A DNA stretch of 64,000 bases. Origin: Desulfatibacillum aliphaticivorans DSM 15576 (GTDB taxonomy: Bacteria; Desulfobacterota; Desulfobacteria; Desulfobacterales; Desulfatibacillaceae). Numbering within the stretch: position 1 is the stretch's first letter; each line of letters starts with the position of its first letter. Shown here piece after piece: positions 26,195 to 33,884 of the stretch. The stretch lies in assembly GCF_000429905.1 (NCBI RefSeq), contig NZ_AUCT01000031.1, positions 19,170 to 83,169 on the forward strand. Direction: 5' to 3'. A program made the position numbers and the translations under genes. The notes below the pieces were generated by a model. The model was not told the origin of the DNA. It made no database searches and saw only the letters and a list, made by a program, of their open reading frames with translations.

Positions 26195-28195
26195 TTAAAT
26201 GTTAATGGCCGCCAAAAAACCTCCGTGCACGGCTCCGTCTATCTTTCCCGGGGCTGCGCCATCGCCGATCACGGCGTAGGGAATATCCAGCTCTTCCACC
26301 ATGTTCGAAACCGTTTTTACGGACCGGGAGCCCACGGCCATGATTACGTTGTCAAACTGCTTTTCCATGGCCTTTCCGTCCACTTCAAACTTCACCAGCC
26401 CGCCGGCTACGGAAAGCACCTTGGCGCTGGTGAGAATGTTGATCCCAAAACGCCGGGTGTTGTCCATCAGCACCCATTTGGTGGACCGGCCCACGTCCTT
26501 GCCGGATTTGTCCAGCATTTCAAAAACCGTCACCTTGGACGAGCCTTCGAACATGAACTTCTTGATGCGTTCCGGCGGGACCGCATCGTAAGCCATGAGA
26601 AAATGCACGGCTTCGGGGGTGAGCGTGCCTTTTTCCGCGGCGAACATGGCGGTCTCCAAGCCCACGGCGCCGCCGCCCACAACCGCCACTTCCGGGCCCA
26701 GGGGGGGATCGTTCTTCAAGACGTCCCAGGCGTTCAACACGCAGGGATCATCCTTTCCGTCAATGGGCGGAATCAAGGGCTCGGCGCCCTCGGCCACGAT
26801 GATGTACTCCGGGGCCGCCGCCTTGATAAGCTCCGCATCTACTTCCGTGTTCAGGTGCAGCTCGATTTCAAGGCTTTCCAGCATGGCCCGGTAATAGCGG
26901 ATTATTTCAAACAACTCGTGCTTATGCGGAGGCGCCCCCGCCAGCCATAACTGGCCGCCGATGTCGTCGCTTTTCTCATACAAGGCGACTTTGTGGCCCG
27001 CCATGGTCGCCGTAACAGCGGCTTCCAGCCCGCCCGGGCCGGCGCCTATGACCATGACCTTCTTGGGGGAGTCGGTTTTCTTCAAGATCCGCTCGCCTTC
27101 GAAGCTGGCCCTGGCGTTGAGCGCGCAAAATACCGGCTGGCCCGAAAAAACCTGGTCCGTGCAGCCCTGGTTGCAGGCCACGCAGGGACGGATTTCCTTT
27201 TCCCGGCCCGCTTGCGCCTTCATGGGCCATTCCGGGTCGGCAATCAGCACCCGGCCCAGGTTGACCATGTCCGCGCAATTGTCCCGGATGATCTTCTCGG
27301 CCAAAGCCGGCTCGGAAATGCGGTTGGACGCCATGATCGGCACATTGACCGCCTTTTTTACATTGGCCGCCAAAAAGGCGAACGCCCCGCGGGGCAGATC
27401 CATGGGGAGCTGAGGCACCTTGGTTTCGTGCCAGCCGCCGGTGACGTTAATGGCGTCGATGCCGGCTTTTTCGTAAACCTGGGCGATGGCGGGCATGTCC
27501 ACATCCGTATTCGCCCCGGGTATGAAATCATTGCCGGCCATGCGGATGGTTACGGGAAAATCAGGCCCCACCGCATCTCTCAGCTTTTCAATGACTTCCC
27601 TGGGAAAGCGCACCCTGTTGTCAAAAGACCCGCCGTACTGGTCCGTACGGAGGTTGGTCGTGGGAGAAAGAAACTGGGTGATGAGGTATCCGGCGGACCC
27701 GATGATCTCCACGCCGTCAAACCCCGCCTTTTTGGCCCGCACTCCGGCGTCCACAAAGGCCTTTTGGATTCCCGCCAACTCGTCCAGGGTCATTTCCTTG
27801 GGCGTCGCCTTGGAATAGGGGCTGAAAACCGGGGACACGCCCAAAGGCTGCTCATTGTTGATTGCTATGGGATGGGCGTAGCGCCCCGCATGAAAAAGCT
27901 GAACCCAGGCTTTGGCGCCCGCTTCGTGAATCACGTCCGCCAGTTTGGTAAACGCGGGAACCGCCTCGTCGGAAGCCAGGGACAAAACGATGAATCCGGA
28001 CCCGATAAAATCCACGCCCACGGGGCCGACGGTCACCAATCCGGCGCCGCCCGCCGCCCTCTCCCTGAAAAAATTGTAATAACGGTCGTTTAGACAGCCG
28101 TCATAGCTGTACAGCACCCCCAATGCCGGATAGGCTATCCGGTTTTTGATTTCCACCTTGTTGATTTTAATAGGAGAGAAAAGATAGTCGTACAT
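26195..28195 (-). CDS. 2,4-dienoyl-CoA reductase-like flavoprotein (OYE domain + FAD/NAD(P) domain)
   Basis: Multidomain oxidoreductase of 666 residues. The N-terminal TIM barrel of the Old Yellow Enzyme family binds FMN (about 1-340, with GFDGVEIIGSAGYLITQF and TDQYGGSFDNR). A 4Fe-4S site follows at CVACNQGCTDQ plus a later Cys near 360. The C-terminal part is a pyridine-nucleotide-disulfide fold with two nucleotide motifs, VIGAGPGGLEAA near 385 and VVGGGAVGLETA near 505. This matches 2,4-dienoyl-CoA reductase/enoate reductase/trimethylamine dehydrogenase relatives, which pass electrons from NAD(P)H via FAD and Fe-S to FMN. Substrate not determined. AAGGAG precedes the ATG; a strong terminator follows. 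Confidence 0.92.
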   Translation of the reverse strand: MYDYLFSPIKINKVEIKNRIAYPALGVLYSYDGCLNDRYYNFFRERAAGGAGLVTVGPVGVDFIGSGFIVLSLASDEAVPAFTKLADVIHEAGAKAWVQLFHAGRYAHPIAINNEQPLGVSPVFSPYSKATPKEMTLDELAGIQKAFVDAGVRAKKAGFDGVEIIGSAGYLITQFLSPTTNLRTDQYGGSFDNRVRFPREVIEKLRDAVGPDFPVTIRMAGNDFIPGANTDVDMPAIAQVYEKAGIDAINVTGGWHETKVPQLPMDLPRGAFAFLAANVKKAVNVPIMASNRISEPALAEKIIRDNCADMVNLGRVLIADPEWPMKAQAGREKEIRPCVACNQGCTDQVFSGQPVFCALNARASFEGERILKKTDSPKKVMVIGAGPGGLEAAVTATMAGHKVALYEKSDDIGGQLWLAGAPPHKHELFEIIRYYRAMLESLEIELHLNTEVDAELIKAAAPEYIIVAEGAEPLIPPIDGKDDPCVLNAWDVLKNDPPLGPEVAVVGGGAVGLETAMFAAEKGTLTPEAVHFLMAYDAVPPERIKKFMFEGSSKVTVFEMLDKSGKDVGRSTKWVLMDNTRRFGINILTSAKVLSVAGGLVKFEVDGKAMEKQFDNVIMAVGSRSVKTVSNMVEELDIPYAVIGDGAAPGKIDGAVHGGFLAAINI

Positions 28196-28502
28196 ACTAA
28201 ACTCCTTGTAAAAGTGTTCGGGGGGTGGTTTGTTTGGGGCAATTGTAAAGAAATTGGAAAAATGCGCAAGCGAATTCTGAAAAAACGAACGAAGGCTCGC
28301 TTAATTTCTTTCTCGGAGCCAAGGCCTTGGACGCTTGTTGAGCCGAACGCTCCACCCCCGGACGCCGGTTATCCATAATATATACATTCAACGACGGATA
28401 AAACAAATGGACCTTTTTGCATTGGCGGGTTAATGATTTTGGCACAAAAGGCATTGCGAACCATTACCAGGCAAGGAAAAGCCATTCCGGAGGGCCTTTA
28501 GG
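28196..28502. other. Divergent intergenic region
   Basis: About 307 bases between the minus-strand flavoprotein and the plus-strand phospholipase-D-like gene, so it should carry both promoters. An AT-rich stretch (28376-28392) could hold a -10 for the flavoprotein. The 85-codon minus-strand open frame here has no ribosome site and no recognisable protein features, so I do not count it as a gene. Confidence 0.4.
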
Positions 28503-30413
28503 TTGAGATATATTGTATATGATATCAAAATATTAAAAATAGTTTTACCGCTTTTTGCATGGTGTTTTTTGTGTTTGTTGAACAACGACTCCTATGCCGA
28601 CCCCATTATCGGAAATTTGCTGTCAGAGCGATCCGCCCCCTCCCCGGTGGTGGTTAAGGACGCCGATTCCTTTCCCGAGGCCGTTCCCAATACGGGCGCC
28701 AACCGGATTAAGTTTTCCTGCACCGTGTTTTCGCCCAACGAAAACTGCTCCATTCAATCAGTCCGGGCGCTCATGGGGCATACGGCGACTTTTCAGGACG
28801 TTTATCTGCGTTCCGATCCCCGGTGCACCCTTCCTTCCGGAGAGGGCCGATACACAGGCAGCCTGCTGGTGGACTCCCTGGCCGACTGCGGAACCTACTG
28901 GACGCCCCTTCGGGCTGAGGACTCCATTGGGATGCAGGGCCAGGGTATGACGCGGTTTAAGGTTGTGTTTCACAGGCCGGACGATTTCCCGGCCATCGGC
29001 TCTTCGGAATTCAAAACCCTTTTGGAAAGGGCGGGCAACAGCAATTTCGCCCCGGGAAACGTCATCCAGGTTCTGGACGACGGCCCCGCCGCCCTGGCCA
29101 AACGCATGGAGCTGATCGAGCAGGCGACCCGCCAGATCAATCTTCAAAGCTACACCTTTGATAAAGACGCGGCCCAGGGCGCCCTGATGGAGCTTCTTTT
29201 AAGGAAGGCGAGGCAGGGGGTGGAGGTTAACATCATCCTCAATGCAGGCAGCCAGTTGCCCACGTCGCCTTCCGGCGCCCTGCGTCTGGAGTTGGATGAG
29301 CTAGTGGGAAAGTGGCTGGAAAACGCGGAAAAGAAGCTCTCCACAAACAAGCCCGGCGAGTTCGTGGTGAAAAACTTTTTATCCAAGAGCCCGGGCCGGG
29401 GCGTGAATCTGATTCTGGTTTCGTCCAATGACCTGGCCCAAAGACATAACGCCCGCAAGGGGCCTCCCGACCATTGGCTTGCCAGAGTTTTGGAGGATAA
29501 AGGCGTGATCTCACCGGACCGGAGCCCCCCCGAGGACATCCGGGAAATTTTCAAAGGCCCGGGCGGCCTGCCCGCCCTGCCCCTGCTGGACCACGCAGTG
29601 CATGAAAAAATCCTGGTGGTGGACGGCGCCAAGGCCATTGTGGGAGGGCGCAACCTGGAGGACCAATATTTTGACGTTTGGACCGACCTGGACCTGTATC
29701 TGGAAGGCCCGGTGGTGGATCAAATCCAGGGTGGCTTCCTGGTTAACTACCGGGAGCTTGGCCGCACCAATCCTGAAGTCAGGGCGCCCATGGATTTGAC
29801 CGTCCGGAACCAGGTTTTAGGGGACCAGGAGGCCATGTTCGTCCAAAGCAAGCCCTGGGACAAGGATTACGCCGCCCTGTACGCCCTGATCCAAAGCATT
29901 CGAGCCAGCGAAAAAAGCCTGTACATCACCTCCCAGTACCTTTCCCTGTCTCAAAGCCTGTTGTGCGACGCCATCATGGACGCCGCCGGACGAGGCGTGG
30001 ACGTCCGCATCCTGACCAACTCATACGAGACTTCCAGCCAGTTGTATTTCAGCGCCGGCTATTTCATCAGTTTGAACAATATGCAGGACCTGCTGAAGGC
30101 TGGGGCGAGAATCTATACGGTCAACGGAAAGCCCGGCGATAAGGCGGCGCCTTACTGCCATAGCAAGGAATACCTGTTCGACTCCAAGATGGCGGCGGTG
30201 GGCTCTTTTAACCTGTCCCTGCGTTCGTCCTACATCGAGTCGGAAAACCTGACTTTTATGGACGACGCCTCAATTTGCATGGACAGGGAAGAGGATTTTC
30301 TGCAGAGGGTCGAGAACCTGGCGACGGAAATAACGGCCGGGGACCTGGCCCAACAAAAAATCAAATACAAAAATCGGTTGGAGATCGCCTGGTACCTGGA
30401 TTTGCTGTTTTAA
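28503..30413 (+). CDS. Secreted phospholipase D-like (HKD) protein
   Basis: Exported PLD-superfamily protein of 636 residues. An N-terminal hydrophobic signal (about 12-32) is followed by a unique about 150-residue region and two HKD half-sites, VHEKILVVDGAKAIVGGRN near 366 and CHSKEYLFDSKMAAVGSFN near 553. Together they form one active site that cleaves or transfers phosphodiesters. In each half the His, Lys and Asp are intact. It could be a phospholipase, a cardiolipin-synthase-like enzyme or a nuclease; signal and size favour an envelope or secreted lipase. The start is TTG at 28503 with GGAGG nine bases upstream; no in-frame ATG lies near. Confidence 0.87.
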   Translation: MRYIVYDIKILKIVLPLFAWCFLCLLNNDSYADPIIGNLLSERSAPSPVVVKDADSFPEAVPNTGANRIKFSCTVFSPNENCSIQSVRALMGHTATFQDVYLRSDPRCTLPSGEGRYTGSLLVDSLADCGTYWTPLRAEDSIGMQGQGMTRFKVVFHRPDDFPAIGSSEFKTLLERAGNSNFAPGNVIQVLDDGPAALAKRMELIEQATRQINLQSYTFDKDAAQGALMELLLRKARQGVEVNIILNAGSQLPTSPSGALRLELDELVGKWLENAEKKLSTNKPGEFVVKNFLSKSPGRGVNLILVSSNDLAQRHNARKGPPDHWLARVLEDKGVISPDRSPPEDIREIFKGPGGLPALPLLDHAVHEKILVVDGAKAIVGGRNLEDQYFDVWTDLDLYLEGPVVDQIQGGFLVNYRELGRTNPEVRAPMDLTVRNQVLGDQEAMFVQSKPWDKDYAALYALIQSIRASEKSLYITSQYLSLSQSLLCDAIMDAAGRGVDVRILTNSYETSSQLYFSAGYFISLNNMQDLLKAGARIYTVNGKPGDKAAPYCHSKEYLFDSKMAAVGSFNLSLRSSYIESENLTFMDDASICMDREEDFLQRVENLATEITAGDLAQQKIKYKNRLEIAWYLDLLF

Positions 30414-30420
30414 CGCAGCT

Positions 30421-31341
30421 TCATCTGCGCATGTTGGCCATGTAAACGCCGATGAGGGTGAGCGCGCCGCCGCTCATCTGCGCGGCGTTCAGGCTTTCTT
30501 TCAGCAAAACCCAGGCGGCCAGGGCCGTGACCACGGGAATTCCGTTCAAAAACACCGAAGCCGAGGAAGCCCGGATTTTGGTCAGGGAGTAGTTCCAGCA
30601 GAAAAAAGCCGCACAGGTGGCGAAAATCACCAGGTAGCACAAGGCCCACAAGGAATGGGAGGTCAGGCCTTCCCACTTCACCTGGGGAAATTCCCAAATA
30701 AAGGCGGGCAAATAAAGGGTTGCGGCGAATAGCGATTGCAGGCCCGTGATTGTCAGAGCCGAATGGGTCAGCCCCAGATCCCTGGCCATGATAATGTATA
30801 TGCTGGCGGCGATGACCGCTCCGAAAACCAGGGCGTCGCCCAACATCTCCCCGGACAGGGACCACTCGATCTCCCGGCCCCCGGCCACCAAAATCCCAAT
30901 GCCGATCAACGAAACCGCCACGCCCATGAAGTTCAGCCTGCTGGCTTTTTCCTTAAGAAAAAACACGGCTGCAACCAGCACAAAAACCGGGATGGTGGCA
31001 ATGATCAGGGAGGCCTTGGGAGCGGAAGTAAGGCTCAGGCCTTTGGTTTCGCAATAAAAATACAACCCCGGCTCGAACAAGGACAATAAGGTTATTTTTA
31101 TCCAGTCCTTTTTAAGAAGGCGGGGAAAGCCGGTCTTCAGCCAGATCCCTGTAAACAAAAGCGCGGCCAGAAAAAACCGGATGAAAATCAGAGTGAATAT
31201 GGGGATGGTTTCCAAAGCGATCTTGGACGCCACAAAGGACAATCCCCAAAAAACCACTGCCGCGAATATGGCCAGATAGGCAAGGGCGAGCCCTTTGCCC
31301 GGCTGATCCCCAGCGGCTGTTACGATGTTATTGTGCTCCAC
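30421..31341 (-). CDS. EamA/DMT family transporter
   Basis: Drug/metabolite-transporter superfamily protein of 306 residues with ten predicted helices in two EamA repeats (AAVVFWGLSFVASKIAL and, in the second half, ALVFGAVIAASIYIIMAR). Such carriers export amino acids, metabolites or drugs; the substrate cannot be read from sequence. The frame is open to 31467. The GTG at 31341 has GGGAG at seven bases and gives a start just before helix 1. An ATG at 31392 with AAAGG is the alternative. Converges with the phospholipase-D-like gene, stop to stop seven bases apart. Confidence 0.85.
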   Translation of the reverse strand: MEHNNIVTAAGDQPGKGLALAYLAIFAAVVFWGLSFVASKIALETIPIFTLIFIRFFLAALLFTGIWLKTGFPRLLKKDWIKITLLSLFEPGLYFYCETKGLSLTSAPKASLIIATIPVFVLVAAVFFLKEKASRLNFMGVAVSLIGIGILVAGGREIEWSLSGEMLGDALVFGAVIAASIYIIMARDLGLTHSALTITGLQSLFAATLYLPAFIWEFPQVKWEGLTSHSLWALCYLVIFATCAAFFCWNYSLTKIRASSASVFLNGIPVVTALAAWVLLKESLNAAQMSGGALTLIGVYMANMRR

Positions 31342-31482
31342 TTCTTTACTCCCTGCCCCGCCTCCATGGCCCTCAAAAGAGCATGGCTTCATAACACCTT
31401 TCGACAAAAAGGGAAACGCCAAAAAGCAAAGGGCAACTGAATCTTCCACCCTTGGCTGCAAAATCACTAAAAGATTTTGAAC

Positions 31483-31609
31483 CGCGCAAAGCGCGCCCTA
31501 TGGCAGGCACAGGGGCCTGCCGCTACGAGTCAAATGCAACCTATGCGGCGCCAGCGGTTTTTAGGGTGGCCCAGGCATCGCAGTTTGATGCCTGGGTTGC
31601 TTTAGCAAC
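31483..31609. repeat. Cluster of four perfect hairpins (dispersed palindromic element, copy A)
   Basis: Within 130 non-coding bases: GCGC-aaa-GCGC, GGCAGGC...GCCTGCC (31502-31521), CCCAGGCATC-gcagttt-GATGCCTGGG (31570-31596) and GTTGC-ttta-GCAAC (31596-31609). The last two, read on the other strand, match the element at 44227-44265 closely. This points to a dispersed palindromic repeat family of this genome. Confidence 0.7.
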
Positions 31610-32014
31610 AAAATGTGCGGCCAGGAAAGTGCGCTGGAATTGGGGATGACCGGCGGGCGAAAATCCTTATTCGAAAACGTTTTGGGCAGCCTCGCGGCCT
31701 CCCATGGCAATATGCGCTCACTCCGCCAACCCAGTCCGTCATTCCCGTGGAGGGGTTTTGGCGGGATGATTGCGGCGGTTTGCAATCATCATGACAAAAT
31801 TCCGGAAACGGGAACCCATCGTTTTTTTTTACAAAAATGCCGGGAGAGCGGACGCAGCCGGAATTCATAAAAAACAAGGACTCCGGATTCCTGCGTTCGC
31901 AGGAATCACAGTCAAAATAGTCGCACGGTCCCCGCGCTTGCAGTTGCTGGGTCTCCTCGCCGTAGGGGCGCCGCTTGCTGGGCCCGATAGTTACGCGGCT
32001 CCCTCGCCCTTTTC

Positions 32015-32043
32015 TTGACTAATTTCAAAAAATTATGTACTTT
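32015..32043 (+). promoter_or_regulatory. Possible vsr promoter
   Basis: TTGACT, 17-base spacer, TACTTT, ending 14 bases before the vsr ATG. The -10 is a poor match. Confidence 0.35.
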
Positions 32044-32057
32044 TACCCCAGACGCCT

Positions 32058-32468
32058 ATGACAGATAACCTTACGAAAAAACAACGAAAACACACCATGA
32101 AGCAGGTGCGGAGCAAAAACACCAAGCCCGAATGGATCGTGCGACGCACCGTCTTTCGACTGGGATTTCGATACCGGCTTCACAGAAAAGACCTGCCCGG
32201 CAAGCCCGACCTTGTGTTTCCGGGGCGAAAAAAGATCATCTTCGTCCATGGCTGCTTTTGGCACCAGCACCAGGGATGCCCGGCGTCCAACAGGCCTGCG
32301 TCCAACACGGAATACTGGGACAAAAAGCTGGACCGGAACATGGAGCGAGATAAAAAAAATATCGAAACCCTGGGAAACGACGGCTGGCGAGTTCTCGTTA
32401 TTTGGGAATGCCAGATCAAAGACGGGGAGCAGTTAGAAACAATCATCCGGGATTTCCTCGAGGACTAA
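32058..32468 (+). CDS. vsr: Very short patch repair endonuclease (Vsr)
   Basis: T:G mismatch nicking enzyme, 136 residues, that repairs deaminated 5-methylcytosine. The N-terminal recognition segment KKQRKHTMKQVRSKNTKPEW, the catalytic Asp51 in GKPDLVFPGRKK and the HGCFWHQHQGC block that binds structural zinc (with a later Cys in VIWECQIK) are all present. It normally works beside a cytosine-C5 methyltransferase, and indeed such a gene begins five bases after its stop. No Shine-Dalgarno is obvious before the ATG. Confidence 0.95.
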   Translation: MTDNLTKKQRKHTMKQVRSKNTKPEWIVRRTVFRLGFRYRLHRKDLPGKPDLVFPGRKKIIFVHGCFWHQHQGCPASNRPASNTEYWDKKLDRNMERDKKNIETLGNDGWRVLVIWECQIKDGEQLETIIRDFLED

Positions 32469-32473
32469 AGCCC

Positions 32474-33619
32474 ATGCCTGACACGTTCCGATTTTACGAG
32501 TTTTTCGCCGGGGGCGGCATGGCGAGCCTTGGCTTGGGGCCTCAATGGAAATGCGTCTACGCCAATGAATGGTGCGCAAAAAAAGCCCGCTCCTACAAAA
32601 TCAACCACAGCGGCGCCCCCAGGGTGGACGTTCGGGACGTGGCGGAGGCGACTCCCGCCGACCTCAGGGAAAACGCGGATTTGGCCTGGGCCTCCTTTCC
32701 GTGCCAGGATTTGTCCCTGGCGGGGAACGGAAAAGGGCTTCAAGGCGCCCGCAGCGGAACCTTCTGGCCGTTTTGGAATCTCATGAAAGAACTGGACTCC
32801 CTGGGCCGGGGCGTTCCGGTTATTGTCCTGGAAAACGTGGTGGGCGCTTTAAGCTCCAACAAGGGCGAGGATTTCAAGGTTCTGGCCAAGGCGTTGAGCA
32901 GCGCGGGATACCGCTTCGGCCCCCTGGTTATGAACGCGGTGCATTTCACGCCGCAATCCCGTCCCAGGCTGTTTATCGTCGCCTGCAAAAAGAACCTCCT
33001 CATCCCCAAATCCCTGCGCCGGGAAGGGCCTGACGGATTCTGGCATACGCCCAAAACGGCGCAGGCGTATGACTCTCTGCCGGCTTCCACTAAAACGGAT
33101 TGGATTTGGTGGAATCTGCCCAGGCCCGAGCCGAGAAAGGTTGAACTGGCCGACCTGATTGAAGACGCTCCTGAAAGCGTCTCGGTGCATGCGCAGGAGG
33201 AGACGAAACGCATTCTCGCCATGATGTCCGAGGCCAATATCAGCAAGGTGGAAGCGGCGAAAAAATCCGGAAAGCTGACCGTGGGGACTGTCTACAAAAG
33301 AACCCGCAAGGATTCGGACGGAAACCGGGTGCAAAGGGCGGAGGTGCGGTTCGACCAGATCAGCGGATGCCTGCGCACCCCGGCGGGCGGCTCCAGCCGG
33401 CAGATTTTGATGATCGTAAACGGCAAGGACGTTTCCACCCGGCTGATTTCCACCCGAGAGGCTGCCCGGCTTATGGGCCTGCCCGACGAATACCAATTGC
33501 CCCAAAAATACAATGAAGCCTATCACCTGATCGGCGACGGCCTGGCCGTGCCCGTGGTGTCCTGGCTGGCTGACAATTTGCTTTATCCTTTAGCCAGTGT
33601 GAATAACGGCGGCGCTTGA
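32474..33619 (+). CDS. DNA (cytosine-5)-methyltransferase
   Basis: C5-cytosine methyltransferase of 381 residues. Motif I FYEFFAGGGMASLGL (SAM), motif IV WASFPCQDLSLAG with catalytic Cys77, motif VI VLENV, motif VIII SRPRLFIVA and the C-terminal motifs (REAARLMGLPDEY, YHLIGDGLAVPV) are all seen. The target-recognition region (about 180-300) is unremarkable, and its target sequence cannot be predicted. A longer open frame starts within vsr, but the ATG at 32474 gives the correct N-terminus. No restriction endonuclease gene is adjacent, so this looks like an orphan or solitary methylation system with its repair partner. Confidence 0.95.
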   Translation: MPDTFRFYEFFAGGGMASLGLGPQWKCVYANEWCAKKARSYKINHSGAPRVDVRDVAEATPADLRENADLAWASFPCQDLSLAGNGKGLQGARSGTFWPFWNLMKELDSLGRGVPVIVLENVVGALSSNKGEDFKVLAKALSSAGYRFGPLVMNAVHFTPQSRPRLFIVACKKNLLIPKSLRREGPDGFWHTPKTAQAYDSLPASTKTDWIWWNLPRPEPRKVELADLIEDAPESVSVHAQEETKRILAMMSEANISKVEAAKKSGKLTVGTVYKRTRKDSDGNRVQRAEVRFDQISGCLRTPAGGSSRQILMIVNGKDVSTRLISTREAARLMGLPDEYQLPQKYNEAYHLIGDGLAVPVVSWLADNLLYPLASVNNGGA

Positions 33620-33810
33620 TTTTTTGCAATTCTGGGGACATGAATTTATCTCTGTATGGGCGAAAAAATTCACCGGTTATGATGTTGAGATAAGGATCGT
33701 GTCTCCGTGAAATCATCCTCCCCAACTGCCGGACTTGAAATAATTTTCAGGGGCAATACTGATTTCAAACGTTTTAAAGCAACTGAGGAATTCAGCACGG
33801 CCGGCGCTCT

Positions 33811-33830
33811 CCGTCATCCCCGTGGAGGGA
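33811..33830. repeat. Second copy of the CGTCATYCCCGTGGAGGG element
   Basis: Nearly identical to 31737-31755 (T/C change), located right of dcm. The 265-base gap around it (33620-33884) also has a TTGAAAT...ATTTCAA inverted repeat at 33735-33769 and no gene. The two copies flank the vsr-dcm pair. Confidence 0.6.
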
Positions 33831-33884
33831 GGCGGTTGGATGGGACTAAAAGCATATAAAGGGAAAGCTGAAATGCACACAGAA

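Larger units (their letters stand above)
31342..32057. other. Repeat-rich intergenic island before vsr
   Basis: About 700 bases with no convincing gene. It contains the hairpin cluster above, a CGTCATTCCCGTGGAGGGG element (31737-31755) that recurs at 33811, and a perfect palindrome ATTCCTGCG-tt-CGCAGGAAT (31887-31906). The short open frames here show no protein features. It forms the left flank of the vsr-dcm pair. Confidence 0.6.

Noticed and set aside
28197..28454. 85-codon frame upstream of the large flavoprotein
   Set aside because: No Shine-Dalgarno, no recognisable composition; lies where promoters are expected.
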